Origin: Echinicola vietnamensis DSM 17526 | GTDB lineage: Bacteria > Bacteroidota > Bacteroidia > Cytophagales > Cyclobacteriaceae | Assembly (NCBI RefSeq): GCF_000325705.1 | Contig: NC_019904.1 | Location: 1,744,001 to 1,808,000 of the forward strand | DNA: 64,000 nucleotides | Direction of reading: 5' to 3' | In this document: positions 35,234-44,483 of the stretch, in pieces | Numbering within the stretch: position 1 is the stretch's first letter | Layout: every line of letters starts with the position of its first letter | Translations under genes and position numbers: made by a program | Notes under the pieces: model-generated | What the model saw: the letters and a program-made list of their open reading frames with translations, nothing else | Databases searched by the model: none | Told to the model about the DNA's origin: nothing

Positions 35234-38200
35234 ATGCAGATTACGAAAATATCCATCAAACGGTCCACCATTGTGGTGGTACTGTTTACGATCTTGACAT
35301 TGCTGGGGATTTTTTCCTATACGCAAATGTCTTACGAGCTGCTGCCAAAATTCAGTCCGAATGTAGTGACAGTATCCACGGTTTATCCGGGAGCGGCACC
35401 TTCGGAAGTAGAAAATTCCGTTACCAGAAAATTGGAGGATGCCTTGGCTTCCTTGGAGGGAATAGACGTGATGAAATCCACCTCTTTGGAGAGCTTTTCC
35501 ATCATTACCATTGAGTTGGATGATGATGTGGACGTAGACTTGATCCTTCAGGACGCCCAGCGGGATATCGATGCGGTATTGGGGGATTTGCCGGAGGACG
35601 TGGATCCACCTTCTTTAGGGAAGTTCAGCCTTGACGATATGCCCATTATGCAAATGGGAGCCTATTCTAACTTGACTGCAACGGATTTTTACGACCTGAT
35701 GGACCAGCGGATCCAGCCGATGATCTCACAGATCGATGGGGTGGCGCAGGTAAACCTTCTTGGTGGTGCCGAGCGGGAAATCAAGGTGAACTTGGACCAA
35801 AATAAGCTGAACACTTATGGCATTTCACCATTGCAGGTAAACCAAGCCATCGCCCAGGCCAATTTGGATTTTCCTACGGGGAAATTGAAAAGTGATAAGG
35901 AGCAAATCCTGATCCGTCTGGCAGGGAAATTTACGCAGGTGGATGAAATCGGTGAGCTGATCGTTTCTTATGCGGATGGTTCCCCTATAAAGATCAAGGA
36001 TGTAGCGGAGGTAGTGGACTCCAATAAAGATGAGGAAATTCTCAGTAGATTGAATGGAAACAGTGCCATCGGTATCAGTATCCAGAAGCAATCCGATGCC
36101 AATGCGGTGGATGTCGCTGAGCGTGTAAACAAGGCATTGGCTCAGTTGGAGACGACCTATGCCGGGGATGACTTGCGGTTTGAGATTTCACAGGACAGTT
36201 CTGAATTTACCTTGGAGGCAGCTAATGCCGTGATCCACGATTTGATTATTGCCGTCGTGTTGGTGGCCGTGATCATGTTATTGTTCTTGCACAGTTTCAG
36301 AAATGCAGTCATAGTGATGATTGCCGTACCGATGTCCATCATAGCGACCTTTACGGTGATGTATCTGGCAGGCTTTACCTTAAACTTGATGAGTTTGCTG
36401 GCACTTTCGTTGGTGGTGGGGATCTTGGTGGATGATGCCATTGTGGTGATCGAGAATATTTACCGTCACATGGAGAAAGGCAAATCTGCCATTCAGGCAT
36501 CGTACGATGGGATCCGTGAGATTGGCGGGACGGTGACTTCGATCACCTTGGTAATTGTCGTGGTGTTTGTCCCGCTGTCCATGACGGGAGGATTGATTTC
36601 AGGGATTTTGACCCAGTTCAGTATCACAGTGGCAGTGGCCACGATGATGAGTTTGCTGGTAGCCTTTACCTTGATTCCATTACTGACCTCTCGGTTTTCC
36701 AAACTGGAGCACCTCGATCCAAAAAGTATTTTCGGAAAAATCGTAAACGGTTTTGAAGGATTCCTGGATGCTTTCGTAGCGTGGTTAACCGGGATTCTTA
36801 AATGGTCCTTTAACCATAAGATCATTACCCTTGTGGCGACCTTTGTGCTATTTGTCTCTTCATTCATGCTGGTTGGGTATGGTTTTATAGGAAGTGAATT
36901 TGTCAGTCAGGGTGACAAAGGGGAATTTATCATGCGCTTGGAGCTGCCTAAGTCAGCCACTTTAGAGGAGACCAATTTCACCACTAGGGAGGCAGAGAAC
37001 TTCTTGACCAAAAACCCGATGGTGACCAGTGTCTTTACCACCGTGGGGCAGACGACGGGGAGTATGTCCGGCAGCCAATCCACGCCATATGCATCGGAGA
37101 TTACGGTGAAAATGGTAGATGGAAAGAAAAGAAACCTAACCGCACCAGAGTTTGCCCGGGAAATGGAAATTGCCCTTGAGGAAAATATCGTCGGGGCAGA
37201 ATTTACCGCCGTGCCGATAGGAATTACAGGTACAGCGAACGATGCTCCCATTCAGATAGTGCTGTCTGGGCCTGATTTGGACACTTTGAAAAGCTTTTCC
37301 CAACGGGTATTGGCCGAAGTGGAGAAAGTGCCCGGCACGCGAAAAGCACAAACTTCCCTAGAAGATGGAAACCCAGAAATCCGCGTAGAGGTGGACCGCG
37401 CCAAAATGTCCGACCTCGGGCTGGACATGGCGATGGTCGGTGGGACGATGCAGGTAGCCTTTAACGGCAATACCGATACCAAATACAGGGATGGTGATTA
37501 TGAATATGACATCAACATCCGGATGGATGAATTTGACCGTAAATCCGTGGCGGATATTGAGAATCTTGCCTTTGTGAATACCAAAGGGCAGACGGTCTTG
37601 CTTAAGCAATTTGCCAAAGCCATTCCTTCTGAAGGACCAAGCGAGCTTAACCGTCAGGACAGAATTACTTCCGTGACCGTTCAGTCCCAAGTGTCCGGAA
37701 GGCCTTCCGGTACCGTAGGGACCGAAATCCAAGAGCGAATAGCAAAATTGGATCTTCCAAAAGAAGTAACGGTGGCCTATGAGGGTGACATGAAAATGCA
37801 GGAAGAAGGCTTCGGGAGCTTGGGGGTGGCCTTATTGGCCTCCATTCTCCTCATCTACCTGATCATGGTGGCACTGTATGACAACTATGTCTTCCCACTC
37901 GTGGTGATGTTTTCGTTGCCGTTAGCGGTTATTGGAGCTTTGTTGGCATTGGCCATGTCCGGTTCTGCATTGAGTATTTTCAGTATTCTAGGGCTCATCA
38001 TGCTTATGGGGCTGGTGGCCAAGAATGCGATTCTTTTGGTAGACTTTACCAATCAGCTCAAAGCGGCAGGACTTGAAGTGAAAGCAGCCCTGGTAAAAGC
38101 AGTGGAAATTCGTTTCCGTCCCATTTTGATGACCACCTTGGCGATGGTGTTTGGGATGCTGCCGATTGCATTGGCGTCCGGAGCCGGAGCGGAATGGAAA

Positions 38201-38389
38201 AATGGCCTTGCTTGGGCATTGATTGGTGGATTGATTTCCTCCATGTTTTTGACCATGGTGGTGGTGCCGGTGATCTATTACATATTTGACCGAATCCTCG
38301 CACGTTTTGGCAAAGACAAGAAAGAAGAAATTATCATCGAAGAGACTGAGCTTTCCGAATCAGAATCCGAGGTGGCTGAATATGTTTAG
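35234..38389 (+). CDS. RND efflux pump, inner membrane subunit (AcrB/HAE1 family)
   Basis: The 1051-residue protein has the typical twelve helices and two large periplasmic loops of AcrB-type drug exporters. Landmarks include the first helix TIVVVLFTILTLLGIFSY, PGAAPSEVENSVTRKLE, the proton-relay helix with LVVGILVDDAIVVIENIYRHM (paired aspartates) and the second-half GLVAKNAILLVDFTNQLK. It exports hydrophobic compounds with proton influx. The acidic C-terminal tail (EEIIIEETELSESESEVAEYV minus ends) is unremarkable. The cluster is complete: regulator, outer duct, adaptor and pump. Substrates cannot be told from sequence. Confidence 0.96.
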   Translation: MQITKISIKRSTIVVVLFTILTLLGIFSYTQMSYELLPKFSPNVVTVSTVYPGAAPSEVENSVTRKLEDALASLEGIDVMKSTSLESFSIITIELDDDVDVDLILQDAQRDIDAVLGDLPEDVDPPSLGKFSLDDMPIMQMGAYSNLTATDFYDLMDQRIQPMISQIDGVAQVNLLGGAEREIKVNLDQNKLNTYGISPLQVNQAIAQANLDFPTGKLKSDKEQILIRLAGKFTQVDEIGELIVSYADGSPIKIKDVAEVVDSNKDEEILSRLNGNSAIGISIQKQSDANAVDVAERVNKALAQLETTYAGDDLRFEISQDSSEFTLEAANAVIHDLIIAVVLVAVIMLLFLHSFRNAVIVMIAVPMSIIATFTVMYLAGFTLNLMSLLALSLVVGILVDDAIVVIENIYRHMEKGKSAIQASYDGIREIGGTVTSITLVIVVVFVPLSMTGGLISGILTQFSITVAVATMMSLLVAFTLIPLLTSRFSKLEHLDPKSIFGKIVNGFEGFLDAFVAWLTGILKWSFNHKIITLVATFVLFVSSFMLVGYGFIGSEFVSQGDKGEFIMRLELPKSATLEETNFTTREAENFLTKNPMVTSVFTTVGQTTGSMSGSQSTPYASEITVKMVDGKKRNLTAPEFAREMEIALEENIVGAEFTAVPIGITGTANDAPIQIVLSGPDLDTLKSFSQRVLAEVEKVPGTRKAQTSLEDGNPEIRVEVDRAKMSDLGLDMAMVGGTMQVAFNGNTDTKYRDGDYEYDINIRMDEFDRKSVADIENLAFVNTKGQTVLLKQFAKAIPSEGPSELNRQDRITSVTVQSQVSGRPSGTVGTEIQERIAKLDLPKEVTVAYEGDMKMQEEGFGSLGVALLASILLIYLIMVALYDNYVFPLVVMFSLPLAVIGALLALAMSGSALSIFSILGLIMLMGLVAKNAILLVDFTNQLKAAGLEVKAALVKAVEIRFRPILMTTLAMVFGMLPIALASGAGAEWKNGLAWALIGGLISSMFLTMVVVPVIYYIFDRILARFGKDKKEEIIIEETELSESESEVAEYV

Positions 38390-38572
38390 TAGGAAGTATA
38401 CCTTCTGCTAAACTAGGTAAATACCGTGTTAGGGATCATCACCGTTCCTGATGCATATGGTTAGTTGATGATAGTCGGTGCGGTTTTGGGAAGGACTGCG
38501 GCCAACATGAAGGAAGGAAAGCTCAGCGGATCTTCTTGAAGCTGCACCGATTTTTACATCCTTAGTCAGGGT

Positions 38573-38595
38573 AAATGACGCCTGAGGTGTCATTT
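38573..38595 (+). promoter_or_regulatory. Leader hairpin before the carrier-like gene
   Basis: AAATGACGCCT and AGGTGTCATTT form an 11-position near-perfect stem around one base, 70 bases before the preferred ATG. It would bury the earlier ATG at 38575, which argues that the segment is untranslated leader. Confidence 0.45.
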
Positions 38596-38664
38596 AGTAA
38601 AGTGATAAAAGAAATATTGAGACAAAAATACCAGCAGTCTCGTCTAAAAAGAAAAGATAAAGCC

Positions 38665-38910
38665 ATGAAAGCGAATAATTACACCAAACTAAAGACCATC
38701 ATTGAGGTGATGGGGAAATATGGCATTACACCAATTTCCAAGGTCAAGCGATCAGATTTTATGGAAGACATGGGCTTTGATCGGGTGTTCTTGGACGGTT
38801 TGATCTTTGATGTGGAAGATGCCTTGCACTTAGAGCTTACCGAAGAAATGGCCCATTCCCTCAGGAGCCCTGAGGAGCTGATCCGGCACATGATACAGCA
38901 CCAAAACTGA
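38665..38910 (+). CDS. Acyl-carrier-protein-like protein lacking the phosphopantetheine serine
   Basis: The 81-residue protein aligns along its length with acyl carrier proteins. Helix one is YTKLKTIIEVMGKYG, then SDFMEDMGFDRVFLDGLIFDV matches the ACP segment around the DSL site, and LHLELTEEMAHSLRSPEELI follows. The serine that carries phosphopantetheine is replaced by R40 (DR in place of DS). It therefore cannot be a normal carrier and may be a structural or regulatory relative. I choose ATG 38665 because it gives ACP size; a start at 38575 would add 30 basic residues and lies in a hairpin. The kinase-like gene follows after 55 bases. Confidence 0.7.
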   Translation: MKANNYTKLKTIIEVMGKYGITPISKVKRSDFMEDMGFDRVFLDGLIFDVEDALHLELTEEMAHSLRSPEELIRHMIQHQN

Positions 38911-38965
38911 TTTTTAAGGAAGAAAGCTGTGGTTTCCACTGCTGGCGCCATGCCCAAATGACTAG

Positions 38966-39748
38966 ATGATGCGAAAAAGTATACACGTAAATGCTAAATA
39001 TGAACATTTAAGGACCTATCTGGAAAATATACCGGAGGAATTTGAGGCGCGTGGGGAAGTGGTTTATGACCTTCGCAACCAAGTGAGGGTCGATGAAGTA
39101 AGTGGGGTGAAGATTGTCATTAAGTCTTTCCGCAAAATTTACCTGGCCAATAGGATCATTTATGCGTATTTTCGCCCATCTAAGGCCAAACGAGCCTATG
39201 AGTATGGCCTTTTGCTCCAGGACCATGGGGTCAATACCCCTGACCCTGTGGCCTATATTGATTGTGTAGAGAATGGAATGCTGAAGGCGGGATATTTCGT
39301 ATCATTGTACACCGATTACCAGCCGCTTTCTGCTTTTGACGCTTCAGATGCGGATAAGGCGAGGGCCTTGCTGGATGGACTGGCACATTTTACGATGAAA
39401 CTTCATCAAAACAGGATCTTTCATGAGGATTATACCCTTAGCAATGTGCTTTATCAAGAGGTGGATGGGAATTTTGATTTTACGGTGATCGATAACAACC
39501 GGCTGAAATTTACTTCCATCGATGAAAAGCTAGCGGCCAAGAGTCTTAACCGTTTGGGATTTCAGCCTGAAATGTTGACGTTCCTTGTCCGAAGATATGC
39601 CGAAATCAGTGGGATGGATGCCTTAAAGGAATTGAAACTCTTTTACGATTACAAATACGAAGCAAATCTAAAATACAAGACAAAACATAAACTAAAGCGG
39701 CTGAGGAATCATCTATGGCAAAGAGAGAAACTGAAGTCGCCTTGTTGA
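38966..39748 (+). CDS. InaA-like lipopolysaccharide kinase family protein
   Basis: The 260-residue protein has the small kinase fold of the InaA/Kdo-kinase family. VKIVIKSFRK carries the ATP lysine, FHEDYTLSNVLYQE replaces the HxDxxxxN catalytic loop with H, D and N kept, and FTVIDNNRLKF is the metal-binding segment. Relatives phosphorylate Kdo or heptose in the LPS core at the cytoplasmic face. It directly follows the carrier-like gene, so the pair may act on lipid A or core. A strong terminator follows. Assignment to an exact sugar is not possible. Confidence 0.83.
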   Translation: MMRKSIHVNAKYEHLRTYLENIPEEFEARGEVVYDLRNQVRVDEVSGVKIVIKSFRKIYLANRIIYAYFRPSKAKRAYEYGLLLQDHGVNTPDPVAYIDCVENGMLKAGYFVSLYTDYQPLSAFDASDADKARALLDGLAHFTMKLHQNRIFHEDYTLSNVLYQEVDGNFDFTVIDNNRLKFTSIDEKLAAKSLNRLGFQPEMLTFLVRRYAEISGMDALKELKLFYDYKYEANLKYKTKHKLKRLRNHLWQREKLKSPC

Positions 39749-39753
39749 ATTCG

Positions 39754-39798
39754 AAAAACCCCGTTGATCTTTGGAAATTGACGGGGTTTATTATTTTT
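39754..39798 (+). terminator. Terminator after the kinase gene
   Basis: AAACCCCGT and ACGGGGTTT form a nine-pair stem with a 16-base loop, followed by TATTATTTTTG. It ends the efflux/carrier/kinase stretch. Confidence 0.8.
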
Positions 39799-39917
39799 GT
39801 TTCATGATGAGACCATTACAGTTTTTCCTATGTCTTGAAAAATAAAGCCATGAAGATCCGATTGACCGTATAGCCTCCTTGATAGATAAATAATGAACAA
39901 CCTATAAATGATTTTCA

Positions 39918-40349
39918 ATGCAAGCACTTCAAATATCCACCGACCCGGGCGTTGTTCAGGTTTTTGACCAGTATCCTCAAGCGGTAAAGCCAAAGATGGA
40001 GGCGTTAAGGGCATTGGTGCGGGAGACCGCTGAAGAGCTGGACGAGATAGGAGCATTGGAAGAAACCCTTCGCTGGGGAGAGCCTAGCTTCATTACCAAA
40101 AAGGGCAGCACCCTGCGGATGGACTGGAAGCAAAAGCAGCCCGATCAATACGCGCTTTACTTTAAATGCACCAGTAAATTGGTGCCCAGTTTTAAGATGG
40201 CCTACCCCGGTGTTTTTACTTTTGAAGGAACCAGGGCCATGGTTTTTAGCTTGGAGGAAGCACTCCCAAAAGAAACACTTAAAAAGTGCATTGCAGCAGC
40301 CTTAACTTACCATAAGGTGAAGCATTTGCCCATGCTTGGGCTTTCGTAG
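39918..40349 (+). CDS. DUF1801 domain-containing protein
   Basis: This 143-residue protein fits the DUF1801 (YdhG-like) fold: VFDQYPQAVKPKMEALRALV, ETLRWGEPSFITKKGSTLRMDWK, then YALYFKCTSKLVPSFK. Members are small soluble alpha/beta proteins of unknown function, with a frataxin/iron-chaperone-like relative in Bacillus. It stands alone between the terminator and a lipoprotein gene. No operon partner is clear. Confidence 0.88.
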   Translation: MQALQISTDPGVVQVFDQYPQAVKPKMEALRALVRETAEELDEIGALEETLRWGEPSFITKKGSTLRMDWKQKQPDQYALYFKCTSKLVPSFKMAYPGVFTFEGTRAMVFSLEEALPKETLKKCIAAALTYHKVKHLPMLGLS

Positions 40350-40581
40350 AAATGACCTTTCCATTAAATCAAGGATGACATATGATCCTAAGGTATTGAT
40401 ATATGTTAAAATGACGTATATTTTATTTAAATACTTGTAATAATTATAATTTTTACATGATTTCACGTTTTGGGCGTATTTTTTGTTAACTTCACCTTAA
40501 GTGTCAGGCAATGGCTGTCTTGGCCAAAACAGCTAGCCACCATTTGACATGCAAAGAAATTTCAAACCAAATCATATCGTT

Positions 40582-41073
40582 ATGAGCATCAAATCATTTT
40601 TTGCTGCAACCATCTTGGTAGTAGGATTGGCGGCATGCGGAGGCAACCAAACATCCGAGACCGCTACCACCGAAAAGGAAGAAAGCCAGGAGGCCCCCAT
40701 GGAAAAAGAGGTGTCTTTTCGCATAGCAGAGAAATACTTCCTAAAAAATGATGCCCCGAGCTTGTCCGATCCTAAGATAGATTCCGCAGAGGAATTTCAA
40801 AAGTTCTTCGGATCTGCCACGGTGATGGGGGATGATGGAAAGCCCACTGCCATCGATTTCCAGCGTCAGTTTGTCATTGCAGTGGCCAAGCCATCCACTA
40901 ACATGGCCACCGAGCTAACGCCGGTAAGCCTTGTGGATGATGGTGCTGGTACCTTGACCTTATCCTATAAGGTAGAAGAAGGCGAGGAACAAAGCCACAC
41001 CATCAGACCGGCCTTAGTGGTCATCGTAAGTAAAACTGCTGAAGGAGACGTGCTGGTAAATGAAGTGGAATAG
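40582..41073 (+). CDS. Lipoprotein with PrcB-like C-terminal region
   Basis: This 163-residue protein has a lipoprotein signal (MSIKSFFAATILVVGLAACG, lipidated cysteine at 19) and an acidic, low-complexity linker rich in T, E and Q. A compact beta domain follows (about 60-163): RQFVIAVAKPSTNMATELTP and HTIRPALVVIVSKTAEGD. The domain recalls PrcB-type protease-associated modules, but the match is weak. I start at ATG 40582; an ATG at 40549 would add eleven residues before the signal. A hairpin with a T-run follows. Confidence 0.7.
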   Translation: MSIKSFFAATILVVGLAACGGNQTSETATTEKEESQEAPMEKEVSFRIAEKYFLKNDAPSLSDPKIDSAEEFQKFFGSATVMGDDGKPTAIDFQRQFVIAVAKPSTNMATELTPVSLVDDGAGTLTLSYKVEEGEEQSHTIRPALVVIVSKTAEGDVLVNEVE

Positions 41074-41094
41074 ATGCCGTCCATTTGATCAAAG

Positions 41095-41132
41095 AAGCCT
41101 TGGGATAACCGATTTATTTCAGGGCTTTTTTT
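41095..41132 (+). terminator. Terminator after the PrcB-like lipoprotein
   Basis: AAGCCTTG pairs with CAGGGCTT (one G-T wobble) around a 17-base loop, followed by a run of T residues. Confidence 0.6.
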
Positions 41133-41179
41133 GTCTTGAGACCAATTATCGCAAACTTTGTCCATTATCCATTTAGTTT

Positions 41180-41842
41180 ATGTTCAGATATTTTGTGCTT
41201 TATAAGCCGTTTGGCATTTTGAGTCAATTTAGTGGAGAAGCTCATACCTTGAAGGCCATAGGAGATTTGCCATCGGATGTGTATCCCGTGGGGAGACTGG
41301 ATAAGGACAGTGAGGGGCTGCTGCTGCTCACCAATGACAAGGCCCTTAACCATCATTTGCTCCATCCCCAGTTTGGGCACCGGCGCACCTATTTGGCACA
41401 GGTGGAAGGAGCACCAGATGAAGCAGCCCTGCGAAGCCTCGAAAGCGGGGTGGCCATAAAAGTGGACGGGAAAGTATACCATACAAAGCCCGCGAAGGCA
41501 AACTTAAAAAATAATGCCCCTCTTCTACCCGAAAGAGACCCGCCTATTCGTTATCGTAAGACGGTCCCCGATGCTTGGGTGGAACTGACACTGATAGAAG
41601 GGAAAAACCGCCAAGTCCGTAAAATGACAGCAGCGGTAGGGTATCCTACCCTTCGATTGGTGCGGTGGTCCATGGAAGATTTGACCATCGCTGGATTCGA
41701 AGTGGGGGAAGTCCGTGAGTTTGAAAAGGAGGAGATCTATAAATGCCTGAGACTAAATCCTTCCAACCTGCAGGCAAAAACAACCGGCGGCCAGGGCCGT
41801 GGGAAGAAGCCCTTTTCACCTAAGCGGCGCAAGGGGCGGTAA
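41180..41842 (+). CDS. rluE: 23S rRNA pseudouridine synthase RluE-like
   Basis: RsuA-family synthases isomerise a uridine in rRNA; RluE modifies U2457 of 23S rRNA in E. coli. The 220-residue protein lacks an S4 domain, as RluE does. It starts MFRYFVLYKPFGILSQF, holds the catalytic aspartate in VGRLDKDSEGLLLLTND, and has KNRQVRKMTAAVGYPTLRLVR near the end. The basic C-terminal tail (GQGRGKKPFSPKRRKGR) fits RNA binding. It appears to be monocistronic. Confidence 0.92.
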   Translation: MFRYFVLYKPFGILSQFSGEAHTLKAIGDLPSDVYPVGRLDKDSEGLLLLTNDKALNHHLLHPQFGHRRTYLAQVEGAPDEAALRSLESGVAIKVDGKVYHTKPAKANLKNNAPLLPERDPPIRYRKTVPDAWVELTLIEGKNRQVRKMTAAVGYPTLRLVRWSMEDLTIAGFEVGEVREFEKEEIYKCLRLNPSNLQAKTTGGQGRGKKPFSPKRRKGR

Positions 41843-42035
41843 AACTTATGGATTTCGGCGCTTGTTAAATTGTGTTAAATGGCAATTTATTCTAATTTAG
41901 GCTTCTTAATTTAGCGAGGCCAGCTAGGCTAGGCTCAAGCATGATAGCTAAAGGGCAATTTAGCAGAATGAACATTTACGGGGCCATACGTCTTTATTGA
42001 TCAGTAATAACTAAAACTAAGTAACTAAATATCAA

Positions 42036-43007
42036 ATGCATCAGGAAAAGATACAGGACGCGATCAAGGAGGTGAGAAAAGTGGTGGTAGGCCAGGATCG
42101 AATGGTCAACCGACTATTGATCGGCCTTTTTACCAACGGGCATATTTTATTGGAAGGTGTGCCGGGGCTGGCCAAAACCTTGACCGTCAACACCCTTGCC
42201 AAAGTGCTTCACCTTGATTTTAACCGCATTCAGTTTACGCCGGATTTATTACCTGCCGATCTCATCGGAACGATGATCTATAACCAGCAGAATGGTGATT
42301 TTGAGGTAAAGAAAGGACCTATCTTTTCCAATCTCATCCTGGCCGATGAGGTGAACCGTTCACCTGCCAAAGTGCAATCAGCATTGCTGGAGGCCATGCA
42401 GGAAAAGCAGGTGACGATCGGCGAGACCACCTTTCAGCTGGATCGGCCGTTTTTGGTGTTGGCTACCCAAAACCCGGTAGATCAAGAAGGAACCTATCCT
42501 CTGCCAGAAGCACAAGTGGATCGGTTTATGATGAAAGTTCACATTGATTATCCTGGGAAGGAGGATGAACTGGAAGTGATGCGCCGAATGGCCAATATGA
42601 GCTTCAGCTCAGAAGTGGAACCGATTCTTTCCAAAGAAGATGTTTTTGATATCAGGGACAAGATCAACCAAGTGCAGGTGTCTGAGCCACTGGAGCATTA
42701 CATCATCGAATTGGTGTTCGCCACACGCTTTCCGGAGCAGTATGGCCTTAAGGAAGAGGCCAAGTACATCCAGTTTGGGGTTTCACCACGTGCCAGCATC
42801 AACCTTAACCTTGCTTCACGGGCAGTAGCCTTTATGGATGGCCGGGATTATGTGCTCCCGGAAGACATCAAGGATGTGGCGGAAGATGTGCTAAATCACC
42901 GGATAATTCTAAATTATGAAGCCGAAGCAGACAATGTCAACACCAGAGACTTGATCCAGATTATCTTGGATAAGATTCCAATTAACAAATCGGTAACATT
43001 GAAATAA
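42036..43007 (+). CDS. MoxR-type AAA ATPase
   Basis: The 323-residue protein is a MoxR/RavA-group AAA+ ATPase: Walker A in LEGVPGLAKT (about 38-47), Walker B in LILADEVNRSPAKVQSALLE, sensor 1 in LATQNPVDQEGTYPLPEAQV and sensor 2 in VSPRASINL. MoxR proteins act as chaperones that mature or insert metal-containing or membrane proteins. They are usually followed by DUF58 and VWA (Bat) genes; here a terminator follows at once, so this copy is separated from its usual partners. Confidence 0.92.
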   Translation: MHQEKIQDAIKEVRKVVVGQDRMVNRLLIGLFTNGHILLEGVPGLAKTLTVNTLAKVLHLDFNRIQFTPDLLPADLIGTMIYNQQNGDFEVKKGPIFSNLILADEVNRSPAKVQSALLEAMQEKQVTIGETTFQLDRPFLVLATQNPVDQEGTYPLPEAQVDRFMMKVHIDYPGKEDELEVMRRMANMSFSSEVEPILSKEDVFDIRDKINQVQVSEPLEHYIIELVFATRFPEQYGLKEEAKYIQFGVSPRASINLNLASRAVAFMDGRDYVLPEDIKDVAEDVLNHRIILNYEAEADNVNTRDLIQIILDKIPINKSVTLK

Positions 43008-43027
43008 CCGCCTTGAATATGATATGC

Positions 43028-43059
43028 AAAGCCTTTGATTCGTCAAAGGCTTTTTTTTT
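43028..43059 (+). terminator. Terminator after the MoxR gene
   Basis: AAAGCCTTTGA and TCAAAGGCTTT form an 11-pair stem with TTCG loop, followed by a run of T residues. It separates the MoxR gene from the lipoprotein-receptor pair. Confidence 0.92.
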
Positions 43060-43200
43060 GACCTGTTGTTAATTCAATATTAAATGGCCGCATCTTTTTT
43101 AAAAAATACATAATTGGAAAAATTCCATGACGAGAAAAAATTGATTCAGTTTTGTGGAGCGAAAACAAAAAAAGCAAACAAACTAAATCAATTTCATATC

Positions 43201-44388
43201 ATGAAAAAACTCAATCTACTCTTTTTAATGTTGATCGGAGCATCCGTGATGTTCACTTCTTGTAGTGATGATGATCCTACTCCGACACCGAATCCAGATC
43301 CAGAAGATGAAATGGTACTTGATGGCAACATCACAGAAGACAGAACATTGGAGTCTGGAAATGTATATACACTAGCCAGCAGGGTTTCAGTGTTGGACGG
43401 TGTGACTTTGACCATCGAGCCAGGAGTGATCATCAAAGGTGAAGCTGGTTCTGGAGCAAATGCTACTGCACTGATCATCGCCAGAGGTGGTAAGATCATG
43501 GCAGAAGGTACCGCTGATTCACCTATTATCTTCACTACTATTGCTGATGAAATCCAGCCAGGTGAAGTTTTCCATGCAGATGGACTTGCGCCTACTCAGA
43601 ATGGTCTTTGGGGCGGTCTTTTGGTTTTGGGTAAAGCTAGAATTTCTCCAGAAGGCGGTACTACTGAGAAGCAAATCGAAGGTATCCCACCATCCGATTC
43701 TAATGGCCTTTATGGCGGTGAAGATGACGAAGACAATTCTGGTGTATTGAAATATGTTTCTATCCGTCATGGTGGAGCTAACCTTGGCGATGGTAATGAA
43801 ATCAATGGCCTTACCCTTGGTGGTGTAGGTTCAGGAACAGTCATTGAAAACGTGGAAGTTGTCGGAAACCAAGATGATGGTATCGAATGGTTTGGTGGCA
43901 CAGTAAGCGTAAAAAATGCTGTGGTTTGGAATGCAGGTGATGATGCCATCGATGCAGATATGGCTTGGAATGGTACCTTGGATAACTTCATCGTGGTAAA
44001 CGGTGGCGATAAGTGCTTTGAGCTAGATGGCCCTGAAGCTTCTTATGTAAATGGAAACTATACCTTGACCAACGGATCAGTGATCGCTGGTGGAGCAGCT
44101 GGCTTGGTGGATAATGATGACAATACCAATGTAAACATGTCCAATATCTACTTCACTAGCGTGATGGCAGGTCAGACATTTGACCAATTGCCAACTGTAG
44201 ACCATGAATTCAGCAATTTCGAAATCACCCTTCCTGAAGGAAGCACTGTAGAAGACTTCTTCAAAGGTGGATCTGCTGCATTTGCTACTGCTGTAGCCGA
44301 AGGAGAAAACACTGTAGGTGCTGACAAGTCTGCCTTTGCCGGATGGTCTTGGACTGCCGCTTCTGGTTCTCTTGATATCTTGAAATAA
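43201..44388 (+). CDS. Beta-helix lipoprotein paired with a TonB-dependent receptor
   Basis: The 395-residue protein has a lipoprotein signal (MKKLNLLFLMLIGASVMFTS-C20) followed by an acidic SDDD and a proline-rich linker. The body begins GNITEDRTLESGNVYTLASR and shows regular short strands with DGVTLTIEPGVIIKG, GTVIENVEVVGNQDDGIEW and AVVWNAGDDAID. These repeats predict a right-handed parallel beta-helix. It is not a SusD homolog. It lies 95 bases upstream of a TonB receptor on the same strand, so it probably caps or feeds that receptor at the cell surface. The start is ATG 43201; an upstream frame from 43114 adds no sensible signal. Substrate is unknown. Confidence 0.85.
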   Translation: MKKLNLLFLMLIGASVMFTSCSDDDPTPTPNPDPEDEMVLDGNITEDRTLESGNVYTLASRVSVLDGVTLTIEPGVIIKGEAGSGANATALIIARGGKIMAEGTADSPIIFTTIADEIQPGEVFHADGLAPTQNGLWGGLLVLGKARISPEGGTTEKQIEGIPPSDSNGLYGGEDDEDNSGVLKYVSIRHGGANLGDGNEINGLTLGGVGSGTVIENVEVVGNQDDGIEWFGGTVSVKNAVVWNAGDDAIDADMAWNGTLDNFIVVNGGDKCFELDGPEASYVNGNYTLTNGSVIAGGAAGLVDNDDNTNVNMSNIYFTSVMAGQTFDQLPTVDHEFSNFEITLPEGSTVEDFFKGGSAAFATAVAEGENTVGADKSAFAGWSWTAASGSLDILK

Positions 44389-44404
44389 TAATAATCATCC
44401 ATAT

Positions 44405-44432
44405 AAGAAGGGATCGACTGCGATCCCTTCTT
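44405..44432 (+). terminator. Hairpin between lipoprotein and receptor genes
   Basis: AAGAAGGGATCG and CGATCCCTTCTT form a perfect 12-pair stem with loop ACTG, 17 bases past the stop. The tract that follows is only CTTACTTTTT, so it may be a partial terminator that lets some transcription reach the receptor gene, giving more lipoprotein than receptor. Confidence 0.65.
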
Positions 44433-44483
44433 CTTACTTTTTAAACTTAAAATCGTTAGCTGTAACTTAATAATTCTAAAAAA

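Noticed and set aside
43114..43200. 29-residue extension of the beta-helix lipoprotein
   Set aside because: It would place a polar stretch before a complete lipoprotein signal peptide that begins at 43201.
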